Below are positions 56,159-64,000 of a DNA stretch of 64,000 nucleotides, piece by piece. Both the position numbers and the translations under genes were made by a program. The stretch comes from Kitasatospora paranensis. Lineage in GTDB: Bacteria; Actinomycetota; Actinomycetes; Streptomycetales; Streptomycetaceae. The stretch covers positions 3,534,001 to 3,598,000 of the forward strand of contig NZ_BAABKV010000001.1 in the NCBI RefSeq assembly GCF_039544005.1, given 5' to 3'. The notes beneath the pieces were generated by a model. That model did not search any database and was not told where the DNA came from. It saw only the letters and a program-made list of their open reading frames with translations. Position 1 is the first letter of the stretch; each line of letters begins with the position of its first letter.

Positions 56159-56588
56159 CCACCGCAGCGCCCTCGTTCGCAGGCGCACTGACGACCCGGT
56201 GGCGGCGTACGGCCGACACCGTGTCGGGCGCCGTCATGCGTGTGCTGCTGCGCGGGGCGGGGGCGCGGTCGCCGCAGTGGCCGTGGGCGAACTTCACGAC
56301 GCCCACGACCCCGGCGTGCTCTGCATGCTGCGCCGTTTCACCGGCATCCCCTGCCCCGGCTGCGGCAGCACGACCGTCTTCATCGAGGCCGGACACGGCC
56401 ACTGGTCGGCCGCGCTGGCCGCCAATCCGGTCACCGTGGTGGCCGCCGTCGGTCTGCTGATCGCCCCGCTCGGCCCCGGCCGCTGGTGGTGGGGGCTGTC
56501 CCCGCGACACCGCAACGTGCTGATCGGCGCAGCCGCCGTCATCTCCTGGACGTGGCAGCTGCACCGTCTCGGCATCTCCCGGCCCTGA
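56155..56588 (+). CDS. DUF2752 membrane protein, apparent frameshift
   Basis: From GTG 56155 (overlapping the upstream stop) the frame reads [19 protein letters not shown] and AVMRVLLRGAG. It then shifts at a run of five G (56259-56263) into AVAAVAVGELHDAHDPGVLC, RRFTGIPCPGCGSTTVF and two hydrophobic helices. One added G gives a protein of about 144 residues. The CPGCGSTT motif with two Cys is the hallmark of DUF2752. It probably acts with the DUF4190 protein in the membrane; the function is unknown. Confidence 0.78.
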
Positions 56589-56729
56589 GTCGGACGGCCC
56601 CTGACGGGCCATGATCCCCGCGCTGTCGGGAGCGTCGGCTAAGGTCCCACCCGGTCGCCGCCCAACTGCCCGCCCAGTCCGCGGTCTTTCCTGCTGTCCT
56701 CGTTGTTCCTTCCTGCCCGGAGGCAAGTC

Positions 56730-57400
56730 ATGAGTTACCCGCCCGACCCCAACAACCCGTACGGCCAGCAGCCCCCGCGCCGGGCTACGGCTACCCGCAG
56801 CAGACCCCGCCGCCGGCCCCGGGCTACGGCTACCCGCAGCAGCAGCCGCCGGCGCCCGGCTACGGCGCCCCGGCCGGCTACGGCATCCCGCAGCAGCAGG
56901 GCCCGTACGGCAACGGCGCCCAGGTGCAGGCCTTCTACGCGGGCTGGGGCTCGCGGGTGGCCGCCCTCATCGTCGACTTCCTGATCATCGGTGTGGTGCC
57001 GGGCATCCTGTACGGCATCGGCATCGGCATGACCGTGGGCTCGGCCAACTGCACCACCGACCCGGTGACCTACCACACCAGCTGCAGCGGCGGTGGCGGC
57101 TCCGCCTTCGGCTCGATCCTGATCGCGATCGGCGGCCTGATCGCCCTCGCGGGCGCCCTGTGGCTGCTGTACCAGGAGGGCACCACCGGCCAGACCCCGG
57201 GCAAGAAGATGGTGAACATCCGCGTCCTGCGCGAGGCCGACGGCCAGCCGATCGGGTTCGGCATGGCCATCGTCCGCCGGATCTGCCACGCGGTGGACGA
57301 GTTCGCCTGCTGCGTCGGCTTCCTGTGGCCGCTCTGGGACGCCAAGAAGCAGACCTTTGCGGACAAGATCATGGGCACCGTGGTCGTCAAGTCGCAGTGA
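56730..57400 (+). CDS. RDD-family membrane protein, apparent frameshift
   Basis: ATG 56730, behind GGAGG at 56719-56723, starts MSYPPDPNNPYGQQPP. After a run of five C (56772-56776) the frame slips; one added C restores APGYGYPQQTPPPAPGYGYP and a low-complexity tail of about 65 residues. The RDD domain follows: VQAFYAGWGSRVAALIVDFL, IGVVPGILYGIGIGMTV, a loop with SANCTTDPVTYHTSC, a second helix pair, and GQTPGKKMVNIRVLREADG. Total about 223 residues. RDD proteins are thought to be small-molecule or ion transport-related membrane proteins. Confidence 0.82.
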
Positions 57401-57419
57401 TCTGCTGACCGTTCGTACG

Positions 57420-57457
57420 CCGAAGGCCCCGCACTCCGAGGAGTGCGGGGCCTTCGG
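57420..57457. terminator. bidirectional terminator between RDD gene and purH
   Basis: CCGAAGGCCCCGCACTCC (57420-57437) is perfectly complementary to 57440-57457. It ends 12 bases from the purH stop. Confidence 0.8.
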
Positions 57458-57468
57458 GCGTTCACGGG

Positions 57469-59051
57469 TCAGTGGAAGAAGTGCCGGGTACCGGTGAGGT
57501 ACATCGTCACGCCCGCCGCCGCGGCGGCCGCCACGACCTCCTCGTCGCGGATCGAACCGCCGGGCTGCACCACGGCCTTGACGCCGCCGGCGACCAGGAT
57601 CTCCAGGCCGTCCGCGAACGGGAAGAACGCGTCGGACGCCGCGTAGGCGCCCTTGGCGCGCTCGCCGGCCCGCTCGACCGCGAGCTTGCAGGAGTCGACG
57701 CGGTTGACCTGGCCCATGCCGACGCCGACCGAGGCGCCGTCCTTGGCGAGCAGGATGGCGTTGGACTTGACGGCCCGGCAGGCCCGCCAGGCGAAGGCGA
57801 GCTCGGCGAGCTCGGCCTCGCCGAGCGCCTCGCCGGTGGCCAGCGTCCAGGTGGACGGGTCGTCGCCGGCCGCGTCCACCTTGTCGACCTGCTGGAGCAG
57901 CACGCCGCCGGAGATCCGGCGGACCTCCAGGCCGTCGGCGGGCGCCTCGGGGGCGCGCAGCACGCGCAGGTTCTTCTTCTTGGTGAGGACCTCCAGCGCG
58001 CCGTCCTCGTAGCCGGGGGCGACGACGACCTCGGTGAAGATCGGGGCGATCTGCTCGGCCAGCTCGACGGTGACCGGGCGGTTGACGGCGATCACGCCGC
58101 CGTAGGCGGAGACCGGGTCGCACTCGTGCGCCTTGCGGTGCGCCTCGGCGACGTCCGCGCCGGTGGCGATGCCGCACGGGTTGGCGTGCTTGATGATCGC
58201 GACGGCCGGCTCGGCGTGGTCGTAGGCGGCGCGGCGGGCGGCGTCGGTGTCCATGTAGTTGTTGTAGGACATCTCCTTGCCGTGCAGCTGCTCGGCGCCC
58301 GCGAGGCCGCCGGTGCCGTCGGTGTAGAGGGCCGCCTGCTGGTGCGGGTTCTCGCCGTAGCGCAGCACGTTCTGGCGGTCCCAGGTGGCGCCGAGGAAGG
58401 CGGGGAAGGCCTCGTCGCTCTCGGTGTAGCCGGACTCCTCGAACCAGGAGGCGACGGCCACGTCGTAGGCGGCGGTGTGCGCGAAGGCGGTGGCCGCCAG
58501 GCGCTTGCGGGTCAGCAGGTCGAAGCCGCCGCCCTGGACGGCGTTCAGCACGTCGCCGTAGCGGGCGGGGTCGACGACGACCGCGACCGAGGGGTGGTTC
58601 TTGGCGGCCGCGCGGACCATCGAGGGGCCGCCGATGTCGATCTGCTCGACGCACTCGTCCGGGGTGGCGCCGGAGGCGACGGTGGCCTTGAACGGGTAGA
58701 GGTTCACCACGACCAGGTCGAACGGCTCGACGCCGAGCTCGGCCAGCTGCGCGCGGTGCGACTCGAGGCGCAGGTCGGCGAGGACGCCGGCGTGCACGCG
58801 GGGGTGCAGCGTCTTGACGCGCCCGTCCAGGCACTCGGGGAAGCCGGTCAGCTCGGAGACCTCGGTCACCGGGACGCCGGCGGCGGCGATCCGGCCGGCG
58901 GTGGAGCCGGTGGAGACGATGGTGACCCCGGCGGCGTGCAGGCCCTGGGCCAGCTCCTCCAGACCGGTCTTGTCGTACACGCTGATCAGCGCGCGGCGGA
59001 TCGGGCGTACGTTCTCAGAGACGGGGGCGTGGTGCTGGAGGCGGCGCTCAT
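57469..59051 (-). CDS. purH: bifunctional IMP cyclohydrolase / AICAR formyltransferase PurH, frameshift near start
   Basis: PurH catalyses the last two steps to IMP, using formyl-THF. The N-terminal MGS-like cyclohydrolase domain ([50 protein letters not shown]) is followed by the AICARFT domain with [38 protein letters not shown] and the C-terminal TGTRHFFH. The natural start is probably ATG 59051 ([10 protein letters not shown]), overlapping the purN stop. Its frame joins the main frame only if one base is added at the run of five G at 59023-59027. Read as given, the frame continues upstream through purN with no sensible start. Total about 527 residues. Confidence 0.93.
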
Positions 59052-59707
59052 GCCGGGATCCATACCTTTCGGTCTTCGATGCGGTGGCCTTCGCGGGCCA
59101 TGCGGCCCACGACCTCGACGAGCAGCGTGCGCTCGACAGTCTTGATGCGCTCGTGCAGCGCTTCGCCGCCATCGGCGTGGTCGGCGTCGAGGACCTCCAC
59201 GACGCCCTGCGCGATGATCGGCCCGGTGTCCACGCCGGCGTCGACCAGGTGGACGGTGCAGCCGGTGACCTTCACCCCGTAGGCGAGGGCGTCCGGCACG
59301 CCGTGCGCGCCGGGGAAGGCGGGCAGCAGCGCGGGGTGGGTGTTGACGGTCCGGCCGGCGAAGGCGCCGAGGAACTCCGGGCCGAGGATCTTCATGAAGC
59401 CCGCCGTCACCACGAGGTCCGGCTCGTGGGCGGCGACGGAGGCGGTCAGCGCGACGTCCCAGGCGGCCCGGTCGGCGTGGTCGGCGATCCGGTGGACGAA
59501 GGTCGGGATGCCGGCGGCCTCGGCCCGCTCGAGGCCCGCGATGTCGGCGCGGTCGGCGCCCACCGCAACGATCCGCGCGCCGTACGCCGGGTCCGCCACG
59601 GCGTCGATCAGCGCCTGCAGGTTGGTGCCGGAGCCGGAGACCAGCACCACCAGGCGGGCCGGTCCGGGCGTACGCGGCGGGAAGACTTGGGCGGAAGCGG
59701 CGGCCAC
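59048..59707 (-). CDS. purN: phosphoribosylglycinamide formyltransferase PurN
   Basis: PurN transfers the formyl group of formyl-THF to GAR in purine synthesis. The 219-residue protein has the phosphate-binding [16 protein letters not shown], the [14 protein letters not shown] segment, the catalytic Asn/His in [15 protein letters not shown] and the Asp in [16 protein letters not shown] 59707 has GGAG nine bases upstream; the frame continues far upstream without coding character. It is the first gene of a purN-purH operon. A perfect operator palindrome lies about 200 bases before the start. Confidence 0.95.
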   Translation of the reverse strand: MAAASAQVFPPRTPGPARLVVLVSGSGTNLQALIDAVADPAYGARIVAVGADRADIAGLERAEAAGIPTFVHRIADHADRAAWDVALTASVAAHEPDLVVTAGFMKILGPEFLGAFAGRTVNTHPALLPAFPGAHGVPDALAYGVKVTGCTVHLVDAGVDTGPIIAQGVVEVLDADHADGGEALHERIKTVERTLLVEVVGRMAREGHRIEDRKVWIPA

Positions 59708-59904
59708 TGCGCGTTTCTCCGTACGTCGTGCGCCCGCTGGTACGTCCACCGTCGGTGGGGCCACTACGGGCGGCGGCAGGTCGAGCCGGGGGCGGCCCCC
59801 GCAGGACGGACCGCTGCGCTGCGGGGCCTCGGGAACCGTTGTGAGCTGCTGACCGTCACCACGATAACGGCTGGTCGGAGGCGTCCCGTAACCGCCCGGC
59901 AACG

Positions 59905-59916
59905 CTACGCGCGTAG
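59905..59916. promoter_or_regulatory. CTACGCGCGTAG operator upstream of purN-purH
   Basis: A perfect 12-bp palindrome identical to the site before add, 198-209 bases before the purN start, in the divergent gap. It is likely to repress or activate the purine operon. Confidence 0.6.
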
Positions 59917-59937
59917 TTGAGACAGGGATCTCTCCCG

Positions 59938-59981
59938 GTGTGCGCCGGGCGCCGCACCGTGCGGCCGCGCCCGGCGCACAC
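59938..59981. repeat. long inverted repeat in the purN upstream region
   Basis: GTGTGCGCCGGGCGC (59938-59952) is complementary to the segment ending at 59981, with further partial pairing inside. It lies in the divergent gap, not behind a gene, so it is unlikely to be an ordinary terminator. It could shield the two promoters from each other. Confidence 0.45.
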
Positions 59982-60130
59982 CGCCGCCCGCACCGCACAC
60001 GGCAGGGCGCCTCGGCCGCCGGAAAGCCCTGCGGGATCATTGGGGGCACGGGCCGCCGCGCGGCCCGCGCCCCGCGGACGAGCACGGCCGGCACACGCGC
60101 CCCGGGCGGCACCCTCACGGACGAGAAGGA

Positions 60131-60832
60131 ATGGCTGACACGATGAGCAGCGGAGACAACACCGGCGAGCGCAACCCGTTCGCGCCGCCGCCGGAGGATG
60201 CCCCCGACCAGCCGTGGCGGCCGCGCACCCCCGGCCCCCGTCCAGGAGGGCGACGAGGACACGGGCGAGGCCGGCGGCGACGACCGCCCGGCCGTCCCCC
60301 GCCGCACCCGTGGAGCCCCGGCTACCGCGGCGGCTGGTCGACCCCGCCGCAGGCGCCGCCGCCGCCGCGCTACGACCCCACCGACCCCGTCCAGCGACAC
60401 GCCCGGTACGCGCTGAACGCCGGCCTGCTCGCGCTGTTCTGCACCCTGCTCGGCGTGCTGTACGTGGCCCTGCTGCTGGGCGCCCTCGCCGCGTACTGGG
60501 GTGCGGGAGCGCTCCGCGGCCACCGTGCGGGCAACGGCCCCGCGCAGCCCGGGCTGGCCGAGGGCGCGGCCCCGGCCGTCCGGCCGACCGCCCTCGGCGC
60601 GGCCCCGATCGGCGGCGCACCGGCCGCCCGGCCGCACGCGCCCGCCGCCCTGGCCGGGCTCTTCACCGGCGTGGTCGCGGTGCTGTTCACGCTCAGCCTG
60701 TTCGGGCTCCAGCTCGCCTACCAGCCGTACGTGACCTGCGTGAACGACGCCCTCACCGCCGAGGCCTCGCAGAGCTGCAGCGACCTCGCCCCGCCGCTGA
60801 TCGTCAAGCTCACCAACCCCTCCGCGGGCTGA
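60131..60832 (+). CDS. membrane protein with Pro-rich N-terminus, two compensating frame breaks
   Basis: This protein of about 233 residues starts MADTMSSGDNTGERNPFAPP. Between 60240 and 60296 the given frame reads an implausible Arg/Gly-rich stretch, while the neighbouring frame reads VQEGDEDTGEAGGDDRPAV with perfect coding bias. One base fewer at 60235-60239 (run of five C) and one more at 60296-60300 would restore it. Two helices follow (ALNAGLLALFCTLLGVLYVA and ALAGLFTGVVAVLFTLSLFG), then a C-terminal extracytoplasmic segment with two Cys (VTCVNDALTAEASQSCSDLA). Function unknown. Start 60131 or 60143. Confidence 0.72.
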   Translation: MADTMSSGDNTGERNPFAPPPEDAPDQPWRPRTPGPRPGGRRGHGRGRRRRPPGRPPPHPWSPGYRGGWSTPPQAPPPPRYDPTDPVQRHARYALNAGLLALFCTLLGVLYVALLLGALAAYWGAGALRGHRAGNGPAQPGLAEGAAPAVRPTALGAAPIGGAPAARPHAPAALAGLFTGVVAVLFTLSLFGLQLAYQPYVTCVNDALTAEASQSCSDLAPPLIVKLTNPSAG

Positions 60833-60887
60833 GCCCCGGCCCGGTCCCACCCGCACCCGGCGCGGCGCCGGCCGACGCGGTACTGCG

Positions 60888-62525
60888 TCAGGCCTGCTGC
60901 CCGCGGCCGGCCGACGGGCGCGCGGGCAGCACGGCGGCGAGGCGCCCGACCACCGCGTGCAGGGCCCGCCGGGCGCGGGCGGCGGACCGGCACAGCAGCC
61001 CGGCCGCCGTCCGGGCCCACCGCAGGCGGGCGGGCCCGGCCTGCTCGGCCGGGGCGGGGGTCGCCGTCCCGGGGTGCGCAACCTCGGGGTACGCCATCTC
61101 CGGGTGCACCCTCTCCGGGTGCGGCGGGGCGGGGAGGTACCACCGCCGGCGGCCGGCCGCCTTCCAGGTGGGCGCGGGCGCGCCGCGCAGCAGCCACCAG
61201 CGGACCAACAGGACCCCGGGCAGGCCGACGGCGGCCGACCAGGCCGCCGCCGCCACCCCGGCCTGCCAGGGGACGGGCCCGAGGCCGGCCATCCGTCCGG
61301 CGGCCAGCGATCCCCCGGCGAGCCAGGCAGCCGCGGCCGCCGCGGCGCCGGTCAGGAAGGCGGTGGCGACGGCCGCCGCCATGGCGGTCCCCGCACGCCA
61401 GGGGTCCGCCGCCGCCGGGTCCTGGCGGTCGACCGGAGCACCGCCGCGCCGCACTCGCGCGGCGGCCCGGCCGAGCAGCAGGGCCTGGGCGGCCGCGGCG
61501 AGCAGCGGCAGCAGGCCGACCCCCAGCCGCCAGGACGGGCCGCCGGCCTCCGGACCGACCGCCGGGACGAGGGCGAACAGCGGGAAGTCCGGCAGCAGGC
61601 CGAGCCGGCCGCCCAGCGGCGACGCCAGCGCGTCCGTACCGAGCGCGAAGCCCGGGCCGAGGGCATAGCCGGCCGCCCACAGCACGGCGTTCGGCAGCAG
61701 CAGCGTGCAGGCGAGGAGCAGGCCGAGCAGCCCGGCCGCGCCGTCGGCGAGGGCGGCGGCCGAGGTGCCCGCGTCCCCCACCACGATCGCGGCGACCAGC
61801 AGCAGGCCGCCGCTCGCGACCAGGCCGAGCAGGCCGGCCGAGACCGCCGCGCGGACGGCGCGGCCCACACCGGCGGAACCGGACCACCGCCCCCCGCCGG
61901 GGAGGGCGAAGGCCCCGTCGCCGCGGGCGGAAGGGCGGCCGAGGCCGGGGAAGCGGTCGGTCAGGGCGGCCGGGAGCGGCAGCCGGGGCATGCCCCGGAC
62001 GGAGCAGTGGCCCCAGCCGATGCCGAGCCCGGCGACCGCGGCGACCGCGATCAGGTCCGGCAGCACCCGGGCCCGCAGAACGGCCTCCGGCCCGGCGCAC
62101 TCGGCCACGGCGAAGGCGCCGACCGCCAGATAGCCGACGCACAGCCCCGGCAGCGGGCGCCAGGACGGGGCACCGCACCCGGCCTCCGGCGCACCGTGGC
62201 CGGCCGCCCGGGCGCCGGCCCGGCGGAGCAGCACGAGCGTCACCGCGGTCAGCAGCAGCGGGGTGAGGGTGAACGGCTCCCCGGCCTCCCCGCGGACGAG
62301 CGGAGCGGCATGGCCGAGCAGCCAGAGCGCACACGCCAGTCGCAGCGCTCCCCGCGCGGTGACGTCGCCGTACGGCGTGAGCACCCAGAGGCCGAGGACG
62401 GGCACGGCGATCACCGCGAACGCGAGCAGCGCCGTACGGACGCCTCCGAGCACGTCGGTGAGGACCGACCGGCTGCCCACATCGTCCGGCAGGCCCAGGA
62501 TCGGACGGCCCATCAGCTGCGTCAT
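60888..62525 (-). CDS. DUF6350-family polytopic membrane protein
   Basis: This 545-residue protein has ten or more hydrophobic helices separated by Gly/Ala/Pro-rich loops, for example LALLAFAVIAVPVLGLWVLTPYG near the start, LGIGWGHCSVRG in the middle and LFALVPAVGPEAGG later. The C-terminal 90 residues are cytoplasmic, with a run of HPExxHPExAYPEVAHPGT repeats and then an Arg-rich end. It lies next to purN in Streptomyces genomes, as far as I recall, and is named only as a domain of unknown function. ATG 62525. There is no transporter or enzyme motif I can name. Confidence 0.8.
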   Translation of the reverse strand: MTQLMGRPILGLPDDVGSRSVLTDVLGGVRTALLAFAVIAVPVLGLWVLTPYGDVTARGALRLACALWLLGHAAPLVRGEAGEPFTLTPLLLTAVTLVLLRRAGARAAGHGAPEAGCGAPSWRPLPGLCVGYLAVGAFAVAECAGPEAVLRARVLPDLIAVAAVAGLGIGWGHCSVRGMPRLPLPAALTDRFPGLGRPSARGDGAFALPGGGRWSGSAGVGRAVRAAVSAGLLGLVASGGLLLVAAIVVGDAGTSAAALADGAAGLLGLLLACTLLLPNAVLWAAGYALGPGFALGTDALASPLGGRLGLLPDFPLFALVPAVGPEAGGPSWRLGVGLLPLLAAAAQALLLGRAAARVRRGGAPVDRQDPAAADPWRAGTAMAAAVATAFLTGAAAAAAAWLAGGSLAAGRMAGLGPVPWQAGVAAAAWSAAVGLPGVLLVRWWLLRGAPAPTWKAAGRRRWYLPAPPHPERVHPEMAYPEVAHPGTATPAPAEQAGPARLRWARTAAGLLCRSAARARRALHAVVGRLAAVLPARPSAGRGQQA

Positions 62526-62641
62526 GGGCCCATGCTCCCAAGATCACCCGTTGCGCTCCGTGAAGAGGCAAACCTTCGCCGTGTCCCGGATTATTTGGTT
62601 ATGTGCCTTTTTCGATGCTGCAGCCGCCGGGGCGCAGCCCG

Positions 62642-64000
62642 GTGACCGCACCCTCGAAGGCCGACCGCGCGGACGACGGCGCCGAGCCGTCCTCCGGGGC
62701 GGCCGACGGCGGCGCGAGGTCGGCGGCCGACGGCGGCAGCAGGCCGTCCGACCGTCCGGCTCCCTCGGCTCCCTCGGCTCCCTCGGCTCAGGCTCCCTCG
62801 CCTCAGGCCCCTTCGGCGCAGGCCCGGGCCGACGCGGCCCGGCTGCTCAGGCTGCTGACCCGGCGTGAGGCGCAGGTCCTGGCCCGTCTCGCGGCCGGGG
62901 ACGACAACCGCGCGATCGGGGCCGCGCTCGGCATCTCACCCGCAACCGTCAAGACCCACCTGCAGCGCGCCATGCGCAAGCTCGGCGTCGGGACCCGTGC
63001 CGACGCGACCAGGCTGGCCGCACTGATCGGAACGGTCAGGACCGAGGGCGCCCCCGCCGACCTCGCCGCCCCGGCCTCCCCCGCCACTCCTGCGGCCCCT
63101 GGCGCTCCTGCCCCTCCTGCCCCTCCTGCCACCGCTGGCACTCCTGGCAGTCCTGGCAGTCCTGGCGGGACGTCACCGGCCGAGGAGACGCCCGCGACCG
63201 AGGAGTCGTCGGCCGCGGACGCCGGGAACGCCGCACACCAGGAACCCGCCCCTGCCGCCCCTTCTCCTCCGGTTGCCCCGTCTCCCCCTGCTGCTTCCCC
63301 TGCTGCGCCCTCGGGGGCGGCCGTGCCGGCGGTCGAGTTCGCGGCCTTCAGCGCGGCCGCCCACACCCGGCTGGTCCAGCAGACGTACCTGGTGACCGGC
63401 TCCGTCCGCCGTGCGGGCCGGAGCGTGCACCGGGCGCTCGGCTCGGCGGCGATGCGCTGGGAGGAGGTGTCGGCGCTGCCCGACCCGGAGGCGTGGGTGC
63501 GGGCCGCGGCCTTCGAGTCGGCGCTGTCGCCCTGGCACCGGGGCGGCGGCGGCCGGCGCCGTGCCACCCGTGCCGAACGGGTCGGACGGGACGGGCCGGC
63601 CGGGTCCGCGGCCGCCGACCGCGCACTGCTGGCCGCCCTGCTCCGGCTGTCCCGGGTCCGGCGCCGCGCCGTCGTCCTGCACGATGCGGTGGGACTGCCC
63701 GTGCCGGAGCTCGCCCTGGAGGTGGAGGCGAGCACGGCGGCCGCGGAGGGCCGGGTGCTGGCCGGCCGGGAGGAACTGGCCCGGGCGGTGCCCGCCCTGG
63801 TCGGGGACGATCCGCTGGCCCCCGGCTTCGGGGCGGGGCTCGGCACTCTGCTGCACGACGCCGCCGTCCGCGGCTGCCCGGCTCCGCCGGAGCCGTCGGC
63901 GGCCGGGCTGGCGAGCGCCGCGCGGCTGCGGGCGGGCGCGGCGACCGCGGCCGCCGCGCTGCTGACCGTCACGGTCGGCGGTGCGATGGTGGCCACCTTC
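62642..64000 (+). CDS. LuxR-type HTH protein with sigma-factor-like region, 3' end outside window
   Basis: The frame is open from 62642 to the right edge (453 codons visible). After a Ser/Pro/Ala-rich leader comes a LuxR/GerE helix-turn-helix (about 70-130): LLTRREAQVLARLAAGDDNR then IGAALGISPATVKTHLQRAM. A Pro/Ala-rich linker of about 100 residues follows, and from about 231 a region resembling sigma region 2 (FSAAAHTRLVQQTYLVTGSV, LPDPEAWVRAAAFESALSPW). A region-4-like part comes next (LLRLSRVRRRAVVLHDAVGL and on). The last visible residues (AAAALLTVTVGGAMVATF) look like a membrane helix. GTG 62642 is assumed; ATG 62615 and GTG 62603 are in frame. Function unknown. Confidence 0.75.
   Translation, partial: MTAPSKADRADDGAEPSSGAADGGARSAADGGSRPSDRPAPSAPSAPSAQAPSPQAPSAQARADAARLLRLLTRREAQVLARLAAGDDNRAIGAALGISPATVKTHLQRAMRKLGVGTRADATRLAALIGTVRTEGAPADLAAPASPATPAAPGAPAPPAPPATAGTPGSPGSPGGTSPAEETPATEESSAADAGNAAHQEPAPAAPSPPVAPSPPAASPAAPSGAAVPAVEFAAFSAAAHTRLVQQTYLVTGSVRRAGRSVHRALGSAAMRWEEVSALPDPEAWVRAAAFESALSPWHRGGGGRRRATRAERVGRDGPAGSAAADRALLAALLRLSRVRRRAVVLHDAVGLPVPELALEVEASTAAAEGRVLAGREELARAVPALVGDDPLAPGFGAGLGTLLHDAAVRGCPAPPEPSAAGLASAARLRAGAATAAAALLTVTVGGAMVATF

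Overview
The window is a very GC-rich, gene-dense actinobacterial chromosome segment, almost certainly from the Streptomycetaceae (Streptomyces or Kitasatospora). The evidence is strong G/C bias at third codon positions, GTG/TTG starts, a clear SigQ-AfsQ1-AfsQ2 locus, a BmpA-type nucleoside importer beside deoA and cdd, and a trpS ... mdh ... folD ... purH-purN housekeeping order. I see no tRNA, rRNA, CRISPR array, transposase or prophage. It is chromosomal core with a few accessory islands.

Layout. 0-3.4 kb: a catalytic aldehyde dehydrogenase and a truncated ALDH partner, a small protein and a uridine-kinase-like NTPase. 3.5-8.4 kb: sigQ divergent from afsQ1-afsQ2-lipoprotein, then VanZ-like and PspC proteins. 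8.4-16 kb: secreted protein, adenosine deaminase, LysR/MFS pair, a decayed hydrolase and a DUF4097-ABC exporter operon. 16-25 kb: nucleoside salvage and uptake (deoA, cdd, two permeases, ATPase, BmpA lipoprotein) and an M20 amidohydrolase. 25-31 kb: secreted sedolisin protease, an acyl-CoA mutase large subunit, an SDR and a UraD-like protein. 31-34.6 kb: succinate dehydrogenase sdhCDAB. 34.6-39.9 kb: secreted repeat protein, small membrane protein, D-Ala-D-Ala carboxypeptidase, methyltransferase, YihY protein. 40-50 kb: a wall-glycopolymer locus with two giant glycerophosphotransferase-family proteins. 50-56 kb: trpS, CNNM/CBS protein, mdh, DUF3017, folD. 55.7-62.5 kb: small membrane proteins, purH-purN and a DUF6350 protein. 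The right edge cuts an unusual LuxR-HTH/sigma-like protein.

How the parts connect. A palindrome, CTACGCGCGTAG, lies upstream of add, deoA, the bmpA-ABC-cdd operon and purN-purH. This suggests one regulator links purine synthesis, nucleoside import and nucleoside salvage. The ALDH pair may take the acetaldehyde made when deoxyribose phosphate is broken down. An exact AfsQ1 box sits between sigQ and afsQ1. Central carbon metabolism (sdh, mdh) and one-carbon/purine genes (folD, purH, purN) fill the right half.

Sequence quality. At least eight genes show frame breaks. Seven break at runs of five C or G that would read through with one more or one fewer base, and one breaks at a four-base run. 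I read these mostly as homopolymer miscalls, and the gene models below take that into account.
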